This document shows, piece after piece, positions 25,923 through 34,563 of a DNA stretch of 64,000 bases. A model generated the notes under the pieces. The model saw nothing but the letters and a program-made list of their open reading frames with translations. It was not told the DNA's origin and did not search any database. Made by a program: the position numbers and the translations under genes. Position 1 is the stretch's first letter; each line of letters begins with the position of its first letter. This DNA comes from Streptomyces sp. 150FB (GTDB taxonomy: Bacteria; Actinomycetota; Actinomycetes; Streptomycetales; Streptomycetaceae): contig NZ_JTHL01000001.1 of assembly GCF_000818195.1 (NCBI RefSeq), forward strand, positions 9,507,048 to 9,571,047, given 5' to 3'.

Positions 25923-26924
25923 ATGAGCACGATTCCCACCACGCCGTCCTCCGGCCACCAGGTCAGGAGCTCTCCGCCCACCGGCCGCGAACACACCGCG
26001 CCAGGGGAAAGCACGCCCAGGTCCGGCGTCCGCCGAGGAGCCCCGCGCACGCGGCGGCGTACGATGCGCGACGCCGCCACGGCGGCGCTGTTCCTCGCAC
26101 CGGCCCTGATCCTCATCGTGGTCCTGCGACTGGTACCCGTTGTCCAGGCGGTCGGCGACGCCACGCACTCCAGCCTCCCCGGAAGCACCCTTCCACCGAC
26201 GTGGGTGGGGTTCGACAACTTCACGGCCCTCTGGCACTCACACGCCTTCTGGACCTCGGTACAGCAGACCCTCCTGTTCAATGTGATCGTCAATCCGCTG
26301 CAGATCCTGGCCGCCCTCGTGCTCGCGGTCCTGCTGACCCGTAACCTCCCCGCTTCCGGCCTGTGGCGCACCATCATCTTCCTGCCCGCCGCGGTGCCGA
26401 TGACGGGATCCGCCGTCGTGTGGGGGATCGCCCTGCGGCCCGACGGGCCGGTCAACGCCGTACTCGGGGGAGTGGGAATCGGTCACCAGCCGTTCCTCAC
26501 CAGCCCCCACCAGGTCGTCGCGAGCCTGATCCTGATCGCCAGTTGGATCGGCGTCGGCTACTGGATGATCTTCCTCATCGCAGGCATCAACGACATCCCC
26601 AAGGTGTACTACGAGGCCGCCGAGATCGACGGCGCGGGCCCCCTGCGGCGCTTCTGGTCGATCACACTGCCTCAACTGCGGCGGCCACTGCTCTTCGTGC
26701 TCGTCGCTGACACCGTCTCCAACTTCGTTCTGTTCGCCCCCATGCAGATCCTCACCAACGGCGGACCCGAGCAGAAGTCCGACTTCCTCATGTACGACAT
26801 CTTCCACAACAGCTTCGACCTCGCGGACCCGCACACCGCGGCAGCAGAACTGCTCGTCCTGCTCCTGCTGATGATCGTCATCGTCGCGGTGCAGTTCCGG
26901 CTGCTGGGGAAAGCAGAGGACTGA
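25923..26924 (+). CDS. ABC sugar transporter permease (MalF-like)
   Basis: A 333-residue permease with about six membrane segments after a ~50-residue hydrophilic, arginine-rich N-terminus. The EAA loop reads YYEAAEIDGAGPLRRFWSITLP and contacts the ATPase. ATG 25923 follows a GGGAGGGACG site. It pairs with the next gene to form the membrane channel. Confidence 0.9.
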   Translation: MSTIPTTPSSGHQVRSSPPTGREHTAPGESTPRSGVRRGAPRTRRRTMRDAATAALFLAPALILIVVLRLVPVVQAVGDATHSSLPGSTLPPTWVGFDNFTALWHSHAFWTSVQQTLLFNVIVNPLQILAALVLAVLLTRNLPASGLWRTIIFLPAAVPMTGSAVVWGIALRPDGPVNAVLGGVGIGHQPFLTSPHQVVASLILIASWIGVGYWMIFLIAGINDIPKVYYEAAEIDGAGPLRRFWSITLPQLRRPLLFVLVADTVSNFVLFAPMQILTNGGPEQKSDFLMYDIFHNSFDLADPHTAAAELLVLLLLMIVIVAVQFRLLGKAED

Positions 26925-26926
26925 AC

Positions 26927-27778
26927 ATGAACCACTCCATGGGTCACCCTTCACGCACCGGCCGCATCGCGCTCACCACGCTCGCCGTGCTCGTCTCCCT
27001 CGCGTTCCTGCTCCCCGTGCTCTGGCTGCTGGCCAGTACGTTCCGGAGCTCGACGGAGACCTTCGCGGACAGCGGCTCGCTCAACTGGCACGTTCTCTGG
27101 CCCCGAAACTTCACCCTCCACAACCTGGCGACCACGTGGGACAGCGGGTTCGCGCGCAATCTGACGAACTCCGTGGTCGTCTCGGCCGTGACGGTCGTGT
27201 TCGGCATCGGCATCTCGGCGCTCGCCGCCTTCGCTCTCGCGGTGATCGAGTTCCCCGGCCGCAAGATCGTCTTCGGACTGGTCGTGCTGAGCTTCCTCGT
27301 ACCGTTCGAGGCGATCGCCATTCCGCTGGCCCGGACGTTCACCGACTGGCATCTGACCGCCAGCATCCCGGCACTGGTCCTGCCGGGGCTCGGCAACGGA
27401 CTGGCCGTCTTCACACTGCGCCAGTTCTTCCTGGGTGTGCCCGGGGAGCTCGCCGAGGCGGCGCGCGTGGACGGGGCCGGATGGCCGCGGATCTTCAGCC
27501 GCATCTACTTGCCGCTGGCCCGGCCGGCCCTGATCGGAACAGGCCTGATCCTGTTCCTCTTCCAGTGGCAGGCCTACCTCTGGCCCATCCTGGTGACCAG
27601 CGACGATCAGGACGACGTCGCGCCTGTGTCCATCGCCAAGACCTTCAACGCCTTCAGCACCGACTACGGAAGGGTCTTCGCCGAGACAGCGGTGCTGGCC
27701 GTCATCCCGGCGATCATCCTGCTCGCCCTCCAGCGCTACTTCGTCGCCTCCGTCGCCAGCACAGGGAGCAAGAATTGA
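26927..27778 (+). CDS. ABC sugar transporter permease (MalG-like)
   Basis: A 283-residue second permease with six membrane segments. Its EAA motif is ELAEAARVDGAGWPRIFSRI. It starts two bases after the MalF-like stop. No ATPase gene is present in this operon; Streptomyces CUT1 systems commonly share one MsiK-type ATPase encoded elsewhere, which I infer here. Confidence 0.9.
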   Translation: MNHSMGHPSRTGRIALTTLAVLVSLAFLLPVLWLLASTFRSSTETFADSGSLNWHVLWPRNFTLHNLATTWDSGFARNLTNSVVVSAVTVVFGIGISALAAFALAVIEFPGRKIVFGLVVLSFLVPFEAIAIPLARTFTDWHLTASIPALVLPGLGNGLAVFTLRQFFLGVPGELAEAARVDGAGWPRIFSRIYLPLARPALIGTGLILFLFQWQAYLWPILVTSDDQDDVAPVSIAKTFNAFSTDYGRVFAETAVLAVIPAIILLALQRYFVASVASTGSKN

Positions 27779-28653
27779 CCCCCCGTACGCCCTCCAGCAA
27801 CGGGCAGGCCGTCGTCGCGGTGGTGGGCTCGGCCAACCTGGACCTCGTCGCACACGTCCCGCACCGGCCGGCACCCGGTGAGACCGTGCTCGGCAGCGGC
27901 TTCGAGCAGCACCCCGGGGGAAAGGGCCTCAACCAGGCCCTGGCCGCGGCCCGGGTGGCACCCACCGCCTTCGTCGGTCTCCGGGGCGACGACGACGCCG
28001 GAGATCTCCTTCTCGCCGCCCTGGTCAGGCACGGTGTGGACACGACCCGTTTCGCGAAGTCCGCCGGTGCCAGCGGGCGCGCGCTGATCACGGTGACACC
28101 CGACGCCGAGAACAGCATCACCGTACTGCCCGAGGCCAACAGCCGCCTCACGGGTACGGATGTCACGGCGGCGCTCGACGCCCTGCGGCCCTCCCTGGTG
28201 CTCAGCCAGCAGGAGATCTCGTCGGCCGCGCTGACCGCCGGGGCCCGATGGGCGTCGCTGAACGGTGCGCGCTTCGCGCTCAACGCCAGTCCCAACGGCC
28301 CGCTCGACGAATCGGTCCTCCGCGCGGCCGATCCGCTCGTCGTCAACGAGAGCGAGGCCCGGCAACTGACCCGCGACGGCGCCGATCCGCGGACCACGGC
28401 ACAAGAGCTGGCGCGCAGGTCGCGCAGCGTCGTTGTGACGCTCGGCGGCGCGGGATGCCTCGTCGCGTGGCAGGGCCGGCTGGAGCACGTGCCGGCGCCG
28501 AAGGTGACGCCCGTCGACACCACAGGAGCGGGTGACACCTTCGCCGGCGTACTCGCCGCCCACCTGGTCTCGGACATGGCACTCGTCGAGGCCGCGGCAC
28601 TGGCCACCGAAGCCGCCGCATCAGTGATCGTCACGGCGCGAAGCGAACGCTGA
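27775..28653 (+). CDS. PfkB-family carbohydrate kinase, ribokinase-like
   Basis: A 292-residue PfkB kinase. It has the N-terminal GSANLDLVAHVP and PGGKGLNQALAAAR motif and the C-terminal catalytic DTTGAGDTFAGVLA. Start is TTG 27775, overlapping the upstream stop by four bases (TTGA), with GGGAG just before. In this context the likely substrate is ribose released by the nucleoside hydrolase or ARH-like protein, giving ribose 5-phosphate. Other pentose or nucleoside substrates are possible. Confidence 0.88.
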   Translation: MTPRTPSSNGQAVVAVVGSANLDLVAHVPHRPAPGETVLGSGFEQHPGGKGLNQALAAARVAPTAFVGLRGDDDAGDLLLAALVRHGVDTTRFAKSAGASGRALITVTPDAENSITVLPEANSRLTGTDVTAALDALRPSLVLSQQEISSAALTAGARWASLNGARFALNASPNGPLDESVLRAADPLVVNESEARQLTRDGADPRTTAQELARRSRSVVVTLGGAGCLVAWQGRLEHVPAPKVTPVDTTGAGDTFAGVLAAHLVSDMALVEAAALATEAAASVIVTARSER

Positions 28654-28851
28654 GCAGGACGGGCCGCGTCGAGCGCACGGCCGCCCCGGTCCGACCACAA
28701 CAGACGGCCCGCGACCTCACACGTGAAGTGACAGGGCCCGGCCCGGAGTTACTCCGTACCTCCCCACGGCTCGCGTGTGCCGGATCTACGGGACGAACGG
28801 CCGTATCAGCGATATGGCCCAGCAGCGATACCCACAGAGAGGTGTTGTGTC

Positions 28852-30684
28852 TTGTTCCCTCACTCCCACGCTCCGACCAGGCCCTGGTCCCGACGCGCGG
28901 CGGAAGCAGCCGCTCTGATCTCCGGAGTCGTCCTCCTCGGCTTCTCTTCCGGCGCCGGCCCGGCACTCGCCACTCCCTTGCACGCGCAGGCCGGCCGCAT
29001 CTTCTACGTGGACGCGGGGAGCGGCAACGACCAGGCCGCAGGGACCGCGCCGACCGCTGCCTGGAAGAGCCTCGCCAAGCTCAGCACGGTCACCTTCCAG
29101 CCGGGCGACACCGTCGAGCTGCACCGTGGCCAGACCTTCACCGGCAGCTCCGTCATCAACGGATCGGGCAGCGCGGCCGCTCCCGTCACCATCACCGCTT
29201 ACGGCACGGGTGACGCGCCCACACTGGCCAATCCCGACGGCTGGAACATGCTTCAGGTCCAGGCGCCGCACGTCACGGTCGAGAACCTGAGGTTCGCCGA
29301 CGGGGTCGTCTTCGACAACAGCGACGGCCAGGGCATCACCGGACCGAAGTACGAGCTCAGCGGCGCCATAGCGATCACGGAGGACGGAACCGACGCCGTC
29401 GTCCAGAACAACGAGTTCACCCAGGTCGGTGTCGGTGTCAAAACGTACGCGACCAACACACTGGTCCAGGGCAACAACTTCCATGACCTCAAGATCGCGT
29501 TCCGTGGCACGGACTCCGGCAGCGAGACCTCGTACGGCGCCATCGGTGTGTCGATCGACAACAGCGGTGCGACGGTCACCCGCAACCGCTTCGTCAACTG
29601 CCGCTCGACGGACAGCCCGTACGGGGCCGACGGCGGCGCCGTCGAGATCGAGGGCTTCGCGCATCCGAAGAACGACATCAGCATCGACCACAACACCTCG
29701 ATCGGCTCACAGGGCTTCACCGAGGTGACCGAGACCACCACCGCCGATGTGCGTCTGACCTACAACATCAGCGACGACTACCAGCAGTTCCTCGCCTTCG
29801 ACACCACCACGCACCCCGACGGTTACCTGGCGGCGCACAACACGATTCTGCGCGACCGGGGCGATGACCAGAACCTGTTCGCCATCTACTTCTACCGCGA
29901 GTCCGGACCGGCGGCGCAGGATTCCTGGCTCACCATCAGCAGCAACGTGATCGACATGAGTTCGGGAGCCGTCCTCCACGACCACCCCTGGCCGCACGAC
30001 CACAACGTCATCCACGGGACGCTGGGCGACGCACCGGGCACCGGCGACATTCTCGGGGCCCCGCAGTTGGCCGACCCTGCGGACGGCGACTACACGCCGG
30101 ACGCCACGAGCCCTGCCGTCGACAACGCCGGCCCGGCCCTCGACCCGCGTGACGTCCTCGGAAACCCCTCGACCGTCGGCCTCGGCCCTGATTGCGGAGC
30201 CGTCGAGAGGCAGGACACGCCCCACGCCGGAGCCGACATCCTCAAGGACGGGGGATTCGAGCAGGCGAGCTCGATCACCTCCACCTCGACGCCCTGGTAC
30301 TCCGAGGGAGCCTCGGCGTACGGCGTGGACAGCGGAACCGGAACAGCGCATTCGGGGAGTCACGACGCCTGGATCTCCTCGACGCAGGCCAACGCCTGGG
30401 GGGCCGTCAAGCAATCGGTCCCGGTCACTGCCCACACCCGCTACCGGCTCACCGTGTGGGTGCAGAACTCCGGCAACATCGAGCAGGGCTGGCTCGGGGC
30501 CAAGGCCCCGGACGGAACCGTACTGAGCGAGATCGAGCACGGGGCCGCGTCAGCCTACGAACGACTCGTCCTCACTGTCGACAGCGGCGAGAACACCACC
30601 CTGATCGTCCACGCGGGGTATTACGCCCCGTCCGGATCGGCATGGGAACGCGTCGACGACGTATCGCTCCAAGCGCTGAGCTGA
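28852..30684 (+). CDS. Secreted right-handed beta-helix protein with C-terminal carbohydrate-binding-like domain
   Basis: A 610-residue secreted protein. The start is TTG 28852, chosen because GAGAGG lies nine bases upstream and the signal peptide (RRAAEAAALISGVV core, cleavage after GPALA) then has normal length. From about residue 50 it carries parallel beta-helix repeats typical of polysaccharide lyases and hydrolases (FYVDAGSGNDQAAGT, ITITAYGTGDAP). From about 450 a C-terminal jelly-roll-like segment (ILKDGGFEQA...AYERLVLTVDSGENTTL) resembles CBM4/9 types. No catalytic residues can be assigned. It lies 198 bases after the import operon, so it may release a substrate for it, but no shared operator is visible. 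Confidence 0.78.
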   Translation: MFPHSHAPTRPWSRRAAEAAALISGVVLLGFSSGAGPALATPLHAQAGRIFYVDAGSGNDQAAGTAPTAAWKSLAKLSTVTFQPGDTVELHRGQTFTGSSVINGSGSAAAPVTITAYGTGDAPTLANPDGWNMLQVQAPHVTVENLRFADGVVFDNSDGQGITGPKYELSGAIAITEDGTDAVVQNNEFTQVGVGVKTYATNTLVQGNNFHDLKIAFRGTDSGSETSYGAIGVSIDNSGATVTRNRFVNCRSTDSPYGADGGAVEIEGFAHPKNDISIDHNTSIGSQGFTEVTETTTADVRLTYNISDDYQQFLAFDTTTHPDGYLAAHNTILRDRGDDQNLFAIYFYRESGPAAQDSWLTISSNVIDMSSGAVLHDHPWPHDHNVIHGTLGDAPGTGDILGAPQLADPADGDYTPDATSPAVDNAGPALDPRDVLGNPSTVGLGPDCGAVERQDTPHAGADILKDGGFEQASSITSTSTPWYSEGASAYGVDSGTGTAHSGSHDAWISSTQANAWGAVKQSVPVTAHTRYRLTVWVQNSGNIEQGWLGAKAPDGTVLSEIEHGAASAYERLVLTVDSGENTTLIVHAGYYAPSGSAWERVDDVSLQALS

Positions 30685-30696
30685 CGGCTCTCGGAA

Positions 30697-30731
30697 CGGG
30701 TGTGTGTCCGCTGTCGGCGGGCACACACCCG
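30697..30731 (+). terminator. Strong hairpin terminator
   Basis: CGGGTGTGTG pairs with CACACACCCG, extended by further inner pairs (CCGC with GCGG), making a stem of about 15 bp around a five-base loop directly after the beta-helix stop codon. Confidence 0.75.
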
Positions 30732-30735
30732 CACA

Positions 30736-30765
30736 GCTATCACTGGGCCTGCTATCACTGGGCGT
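30736..30765. repeat. 15-bp tandem direct repeat
   Basis: GCTATCACTGGGC occurs at 30736-30748 and 30751-30763 with 15-bp period, just after the terminator and before the second OYE promoter. It could be a direct-repeat binding site or a slippage product. Confidence 0.5.
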
Positions 30766-30785
30766 GCTGCGGGTTATGAAAATGA

Positions 30786-30800
30786 ATCGTTGGACGTGAT
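30786..30800. promoter_or_regulatory. LysR-type box, copy 2 (OYE-2 promoter)
   Basis: ATCGTTGGACGTGAT is identical to the copy upstream of OYE-1 (4907-4921). It has T-N11-A spacing and lies 60 bases before the OYE-2 start, almost the same distance as in OYE-1 (62 bases). Confidence 0.65.
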
Positions 30801-30860
30801 GCCTCGCGGATGTGACGGTGATTGACGTCAAGACATGACGTGTCACCCGAGGAGTCCCAG

Positions 30861-32006
30861 ATGTCGCTTCCCCCGCAGGCGGACGAACAGCCGTTGATGC
30901 GTCCCTACGATCTTGGTTCTGTGCGTCTGCGGAACCGGATCGTGATGGCGCCGATGACCCGAGCGCGCGCCGCCAACGCGGAACTGGCCCCGATGGCGCT
31001 GCACGGCGAGTACTACCGCCAGCGGGCCGGCGCGGGACTGATCGTGACGGAGGGTACGTGGATCAGCACCGACGCGATCGGCGCCGTCAACGTGCCCGGC
31101 CTGTACAGCGAGGCGCAGGTCCAGGGCTGGGCGGCCGTGACCGAGGCGGTGCACGCCGAGGGCGGGGCCGTATTCGCGCAACTGGCGCACACCGGTTCGT
31201 CCTCACACCCGGACTTCCGGGGCGGGGAGCTGCCGGTCGCACCGTCCGCGGTCAATCCGGGCGGCAAGGTCTTCACGCCCGGCAGCGGTTTCACCGACAC
31301 GGTGACGCCGAGGGCGCTGACGGCCGACGACATCGCCGGCATCGTCGAGCAGTACCGGACGGCCGCCGCCAACGCGCTGCGGGCCGGCTTCGACGGTGTG
31401 GAGGTGCATGCCCAACGCGGGTATCTGATCGCTCAGTTCCTCAACCCGGCTCTCAACCTGCGTACCGACGGCTACGGCGGGAGCGCCGGCAATCGGGCCC
31501 GGTTCCTGTTCGAGGTGCTGGACGCGGTGACCGGCGTGTGCGGACCGCACCGGGTGGGCATCAAGTTCGCGCCGCACCAGGCGATCAGCACCGACCATGT
31601 CTCACCCGAGATCCTGGCCGGGCACGCGTACGTCGCCGAACGCCTCAACGACCACCCCCTTGCCTACCTGCATCTGATGATGACGCGCCGGCCGAACGAG
31701 ACGGTCACGCCTGAGCAGCGCGTCGAGTCCCTGGCCCAGTTCAGGCCGCTCTACCGCGGCACACTGATCGCCAACGCGAGCCTGGACCAGAACACCGGGA
31801 ACGCCCTGATCGACGAGGGCCTGGCCGATCTGATCTCGTACGGGCAGCCGTTCATCGCCAACCCCGACCTGCCCGCGCGCTTCGCCGGTGGCCTCCCGCT
31901 GTCCGAACCCGACCGCGACACCTTCTACCAGGGCGGCGCGAACGGCTACACCGACTACCCGGCGGCCGACCGCCTCGCCGACGGCATCGTGGGCGGTGTC
32001 AAGTGA
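30861..32006 (+). CDS. Old Yellow Enzyme-family ene-reductase
   Basis: A 381-residue NADH:flavin oxidoreductase of the OYE/NemA type. It keeps the N-terminal FMN region (LRNRIVMAPMTRAR), the full capping loop, the C-terminal NPDLPARFAGGLPLSEPD and a GYTDYP end. The active-site motif is H183-AQR-G-Y188: His and Tyr are present, but the position usually occupied by Asn is Arg. FMN-dependent OYEs reduce activated C=C bonds with NAD(P)H. ATG 30861 follows CGAGGAG. The stop overlaps the aldehyde dehydrogenase start by four bases. The same LysR-type box precedes this and the OYE-1 gene. Confidence 0.88.
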   Translation: MSLPPQADEQPLMRPYDLGSVRLRNRIVMAPMTRARAANAELAPMALHGEYYRQRAGAGLIVTEGTWISTDAIGAVNVPGLYSEAQVQGWAAVTEAVHAEGGAVFAQLAHTGSSSHPDFRGGELPVAPSAVNPGGKVFTPGSGFTDTVTPRALTADDIAGIVEQYRTAAANALRAGFDGVEVHAQRGYLIAQFLNPALNLRTDGYGGSAGNRARFLFEVLDAVTGVCGPHRVGIKFAPHQAISTDHVSPEILAGHAYVAERLNDHPLAYLHLMMTRRPNETVTPEQRVESLAQFRPLYRGTLIANASLDQNTGNALIDEGLADLISYGQPFIANPDLPARFAGGLPLSEPDRDTFYQGGANGYTDYPAADRLADGIVGGVK

Positions 32007-33505
32007 CGGCCATCGTTCGGCATCCGCACACCACCGTGACCCGCTGGTCCTCGACGGCCGAGACGGACCGGTTCGTGGTCGACAATCCCGCGACCGGACG
32101 CCCCGCGACCATCATCCAGGGCGCCGGCCCGGCGGAGGTCGACCAGGCCGTCCGTACGGCGCACGCGGCCCACCTGTCCTGGCGGCAGCGTCCAGCGCGG
32201 GAACGCGGCGCGTATCTGCGGAAGATCGCCGAGACCGTACGGGAGCACGCCGACGAGCTCGCCGAGCTGGAGACCCTCGAAATGGGGAAGCAGCTCGCCA
32301 CGTCCCGCGAGTTCGACCTCGAAGCGGCCATCGCCGAGTTCGAGTACTTCGCCGGCCTGGTCGAGGTACTGCCCAGCCAGGCGCGGGACTACGGCGCCTA
32401 CCTGGACGTGACCACCCTGGAGCCGTACGGGGTGATCGGCGCCGTCGTACCGTTCAACTGGCCCCCCATCCACACCGCAGGAAAGATCGCGCCCGCCCTG
32501 GCGGTCGGCAACGCGGTGGTGGTGAAGCCGCCGGAGCAGACACCGTCGGTGGTGCTCCGCATGGTGGAACTCATCGCCGAGGTGCTGCCCGACGACGTGG
32601 TGCACGCGGTGGCGGGCGGCGGGGCGGTCGGTGCCGCGCTCGTCGGCCACGAGCTGGTGGCCAAGGTGTCGTTCACCGGATCACCGGCCACCGGTTCGGC
32701 CGTCCTCAGGACGGCGGCGGACAACCTCACACCGTCACTGATGGAGCTGGGCGGGAAGAACCCGCTGCTGGTCTTCGAGGACGCGGACCTCGACCAAGCG
32801 CTGCTCGCGGCGATCGACGGCGGCTACTTCAACCAGGGTGAGGCGTGCACGGCTTCGTCGCGACTGCTCGTGAGCGAGGCCGTCCACGACGAGTTCACGG
32901 CCCGCCTGGCCGTGGCGGTCGGCCGGCTGGTCGTCGGCGACGGGTCCGCGCCGGCCACCGAGGTCGGACCCATGGTCACCAGGGCCCAGCAGCAACGCGT
33001 CCTGGAGTACGTACGCATCGGGCAGTCCGAAGGGGCCAGGATCGTGGCGCGGGCCCCACTGCCGGACGACCCCTGGCTCGCCGACGGGTTCTACGTCGCC
33101 CCCACGTTGTTCACCGACGTCACTCCCGACATGCGAGTGGCGACCGAGGAGATCTTCGGTCCGGTGGTCACGGTGACGCGCTTCCGCGACGAGGAAGAGG
33201 CCGTACGTATCGCGAACGGCACCCCCTTCGGACTCGTCGCCGGCGTGTACACGCAGGACACGGACCGGGCCCTGAGGGTGAGCAAGCAGATCCGGGCGGG
33301 CGTCGTGACGGTCAACAACTACGTACGCGCCGCGATCGGGAGCCCCTTCGGCGGCGTCGGCGCCAGCGGCTTCGGACGCGAGCACGCACCCGAGACCCTC
33401 GGCGAGTACGGCTACAGCAAGACCGTCCGCCTCGCCACTCGGCGCACCGAACTCCCCGTCTGGGACGCGGCGGCCCGCACCGCTGCCGACGGAGCGACCC
33501 GATAG
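32003..33505 (+). CDS. Aldehyde dehydrogenase family protein
   Basis: A 500-residue NAD(P)-dependent aldehyde dehydrogenase. The catalytic Cys is C282 (GEACTAS) and the general base is E248 (MELGGKNPLL). The cofactor region FTGSPATGSAV is present. It oxidises an aldehyde to the acid. GTG 32003 overlaps the OYE stop (GTGA), so the two are translationally coupled. An enal detoxification pathway, with C=C reduction then aldehyde oxidation, is a reasonable inference. Confidence 0.9.
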   Translation: MTAIVRHPHTTVTRWSSTAETDRFVVDNPATGRPATIIQGAGPAEVDQAVRTAHAAHLSWRQRPARERGAYLRKIAETVREHADELAELETLEMGKQLATSREFDLEAAIAEFEYFAGLVEVLPSQARDYGAYLDVTTLEPYGVIGAVVPFNWPPIHTAGKIAPALAVGNAVVVKPPEQTPSVVLRMVELIAEVLPDDVVHAVAGGGAVGAALVGHELVAKVSFTGSPATGSAVLRTAADNLTPSLMELGGKNPLLVFEDADLDQALLAAIDGGYFNQGEACTASSRLLVSEAVHDEFTARLAVAVGRLVVGDGSAPATEVGPMVTRAQQQRVLEYVRIGQSEGARIVARAPLPDDPWLADGFYVAPTLFTDVTPDMRVATEEIFGPVVTVTRFRDEEEAVRIANGTPFGLVAGVYTQDTDRALRVSKQIRAGVVTVNNYVRAAIGSPFGGVGASGFGREHAPETLGEYGYSKTVRLATRRTELPVWDAAARTAADGATR

Positions 33506-33552
33506 TCGAGCAGTCGACTGACGCCGTGGTCGGAGCGCCCAGGAAAGATCCG

Positions 33553-34557
33553 TCATCGTGCGTCGCGTATCCCGAGAATGTATGTGGCAGTGAGCGCGAC
33601 GGCACGGTCTTCGTCATGTGACAGATCGGCGAGGGCACGTGACGTCGTGGCTCCCGGGATGTCCGCGAGCGCCTGTGTCAGCCGTCGACGTGCGGACGAC
33701 TCAACTGCGTTGTGGGCGAGGCAGTCAACGAGCCCCGTAGCGATCTGATCCGCCAACGCGGGATCACTCGCCAGCGCGCTCAGCGCGTCGGCGGCATCGA
33801 CGTCATTCGTCTCCTCGACGACCATATCGATGAGCGTCGGGACCGCGGCCGCCACTCCACGTACCCCGAGCGCCAGAGCCGCGTACCTGCGGACCACGAC
33901 GTCGGGATCGGTGAGAGCATCCCGCAGCAGTGCGGTCGCCTCGCCGTTCGGAATCTCAACGATGGACTGGACGGCACGTTTCCGGACCTCGGCCACCGGT
34001 GAGCCGAGGCCCTCAGCGAGCAGGGCCAATCCGCCATCGCCCGTGTGCGCCAGAGCCCATCGAAGGGCCCCCGCGACGTTGGGGTCCGTCTCGCGCAACA
34101 CCGCCTCGACCAGAGCCTCCACCGATCCCGGGATGTCTTCGACGGCGGACAAGGCGGCGCGTTGGCGCGTCGCGGCGTTCTGTGATCCCAGCGCCTGGAG
34201 AAGTGCGACGATCTGGAGGACGTACTCCCAGTCGGCGGGTTCCGCGGCACCGATCCGGCGGAGCCGGGTGAGCAACTCCGTCTCAGCCGCGATGCGTTCT
34301 CGCGTCTGGCGGATGAGGTCCTCCACAAGCTCCGAGGGCCTGAAGCCGGGATCATCCAGCGCGCGCCCGACTTCACGCAGCGACAAGCCCAACGACCGCA
34401 GGCTCTCGATATGGAAGATCCGCCGGATGTCCTCGCTGGAGTACTCGCGATAGCCGGAGTCGGTACGACCCGTTGGCCGCACCAGGCCGAGCGACTCGTA
34501 GTGCCTGAGCATGCGGGCGCTGACCCCGGACTCTCGTGCCACATCACCGATCAACAC
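33553..34557 (-). CDS. MerR-family regulator with C-terminal HEAT repeats
   Basis: A 334-residue fusion. Residues 1-70 are a MerR winged helix (IGDVARESGVSARMLRHYES, then GYREYSSEDIRRI), followed by the dimerisation coiled coil to about 115. Instead of a small ligand- or metal-binding domain, residues about 125-334 are HEAT-like repeats (for example NVAGALRWALAHTGD and VVRRYAALALGVRG). HEAT repeats usually bind proteins or nucleic acids, so it may sense a protein partner. The upstream gene on the same strand encodes a HEAT-only protein, separated by six bases. A MerR-type dyad lies upstream of the pair. Confidence 0.85.
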   Translation of the reverse strand: MLIGDVARESGVSARMLRHYESLGLVRPTGRTDSGYREYSSEDIRRIFHIESLRSLGLSLREVGRALDDPGFRPSELVEDLIRQTRERIAAETELLTRLRRIGAAEPADWEYVLQIVALLQALGSQNAATRQRAALSAVEDIPGSVEALVEAVLRETDPNVAGALRWALAHTGDGGLALLAEGLGSPVAEVRKRAVQSIVEIPNGEATALLRDALTDPDVVVRRYAALALGVRGVAAAVPTLIDMVVEETNDVDAADALSALASDPALADQIATGLVDCLAHNAVESSARRRLTQALADIPGATTSRALADLSHDEDRAVALTATYILGIRDAR

Positions 34558-34563
34558 TGCCCA

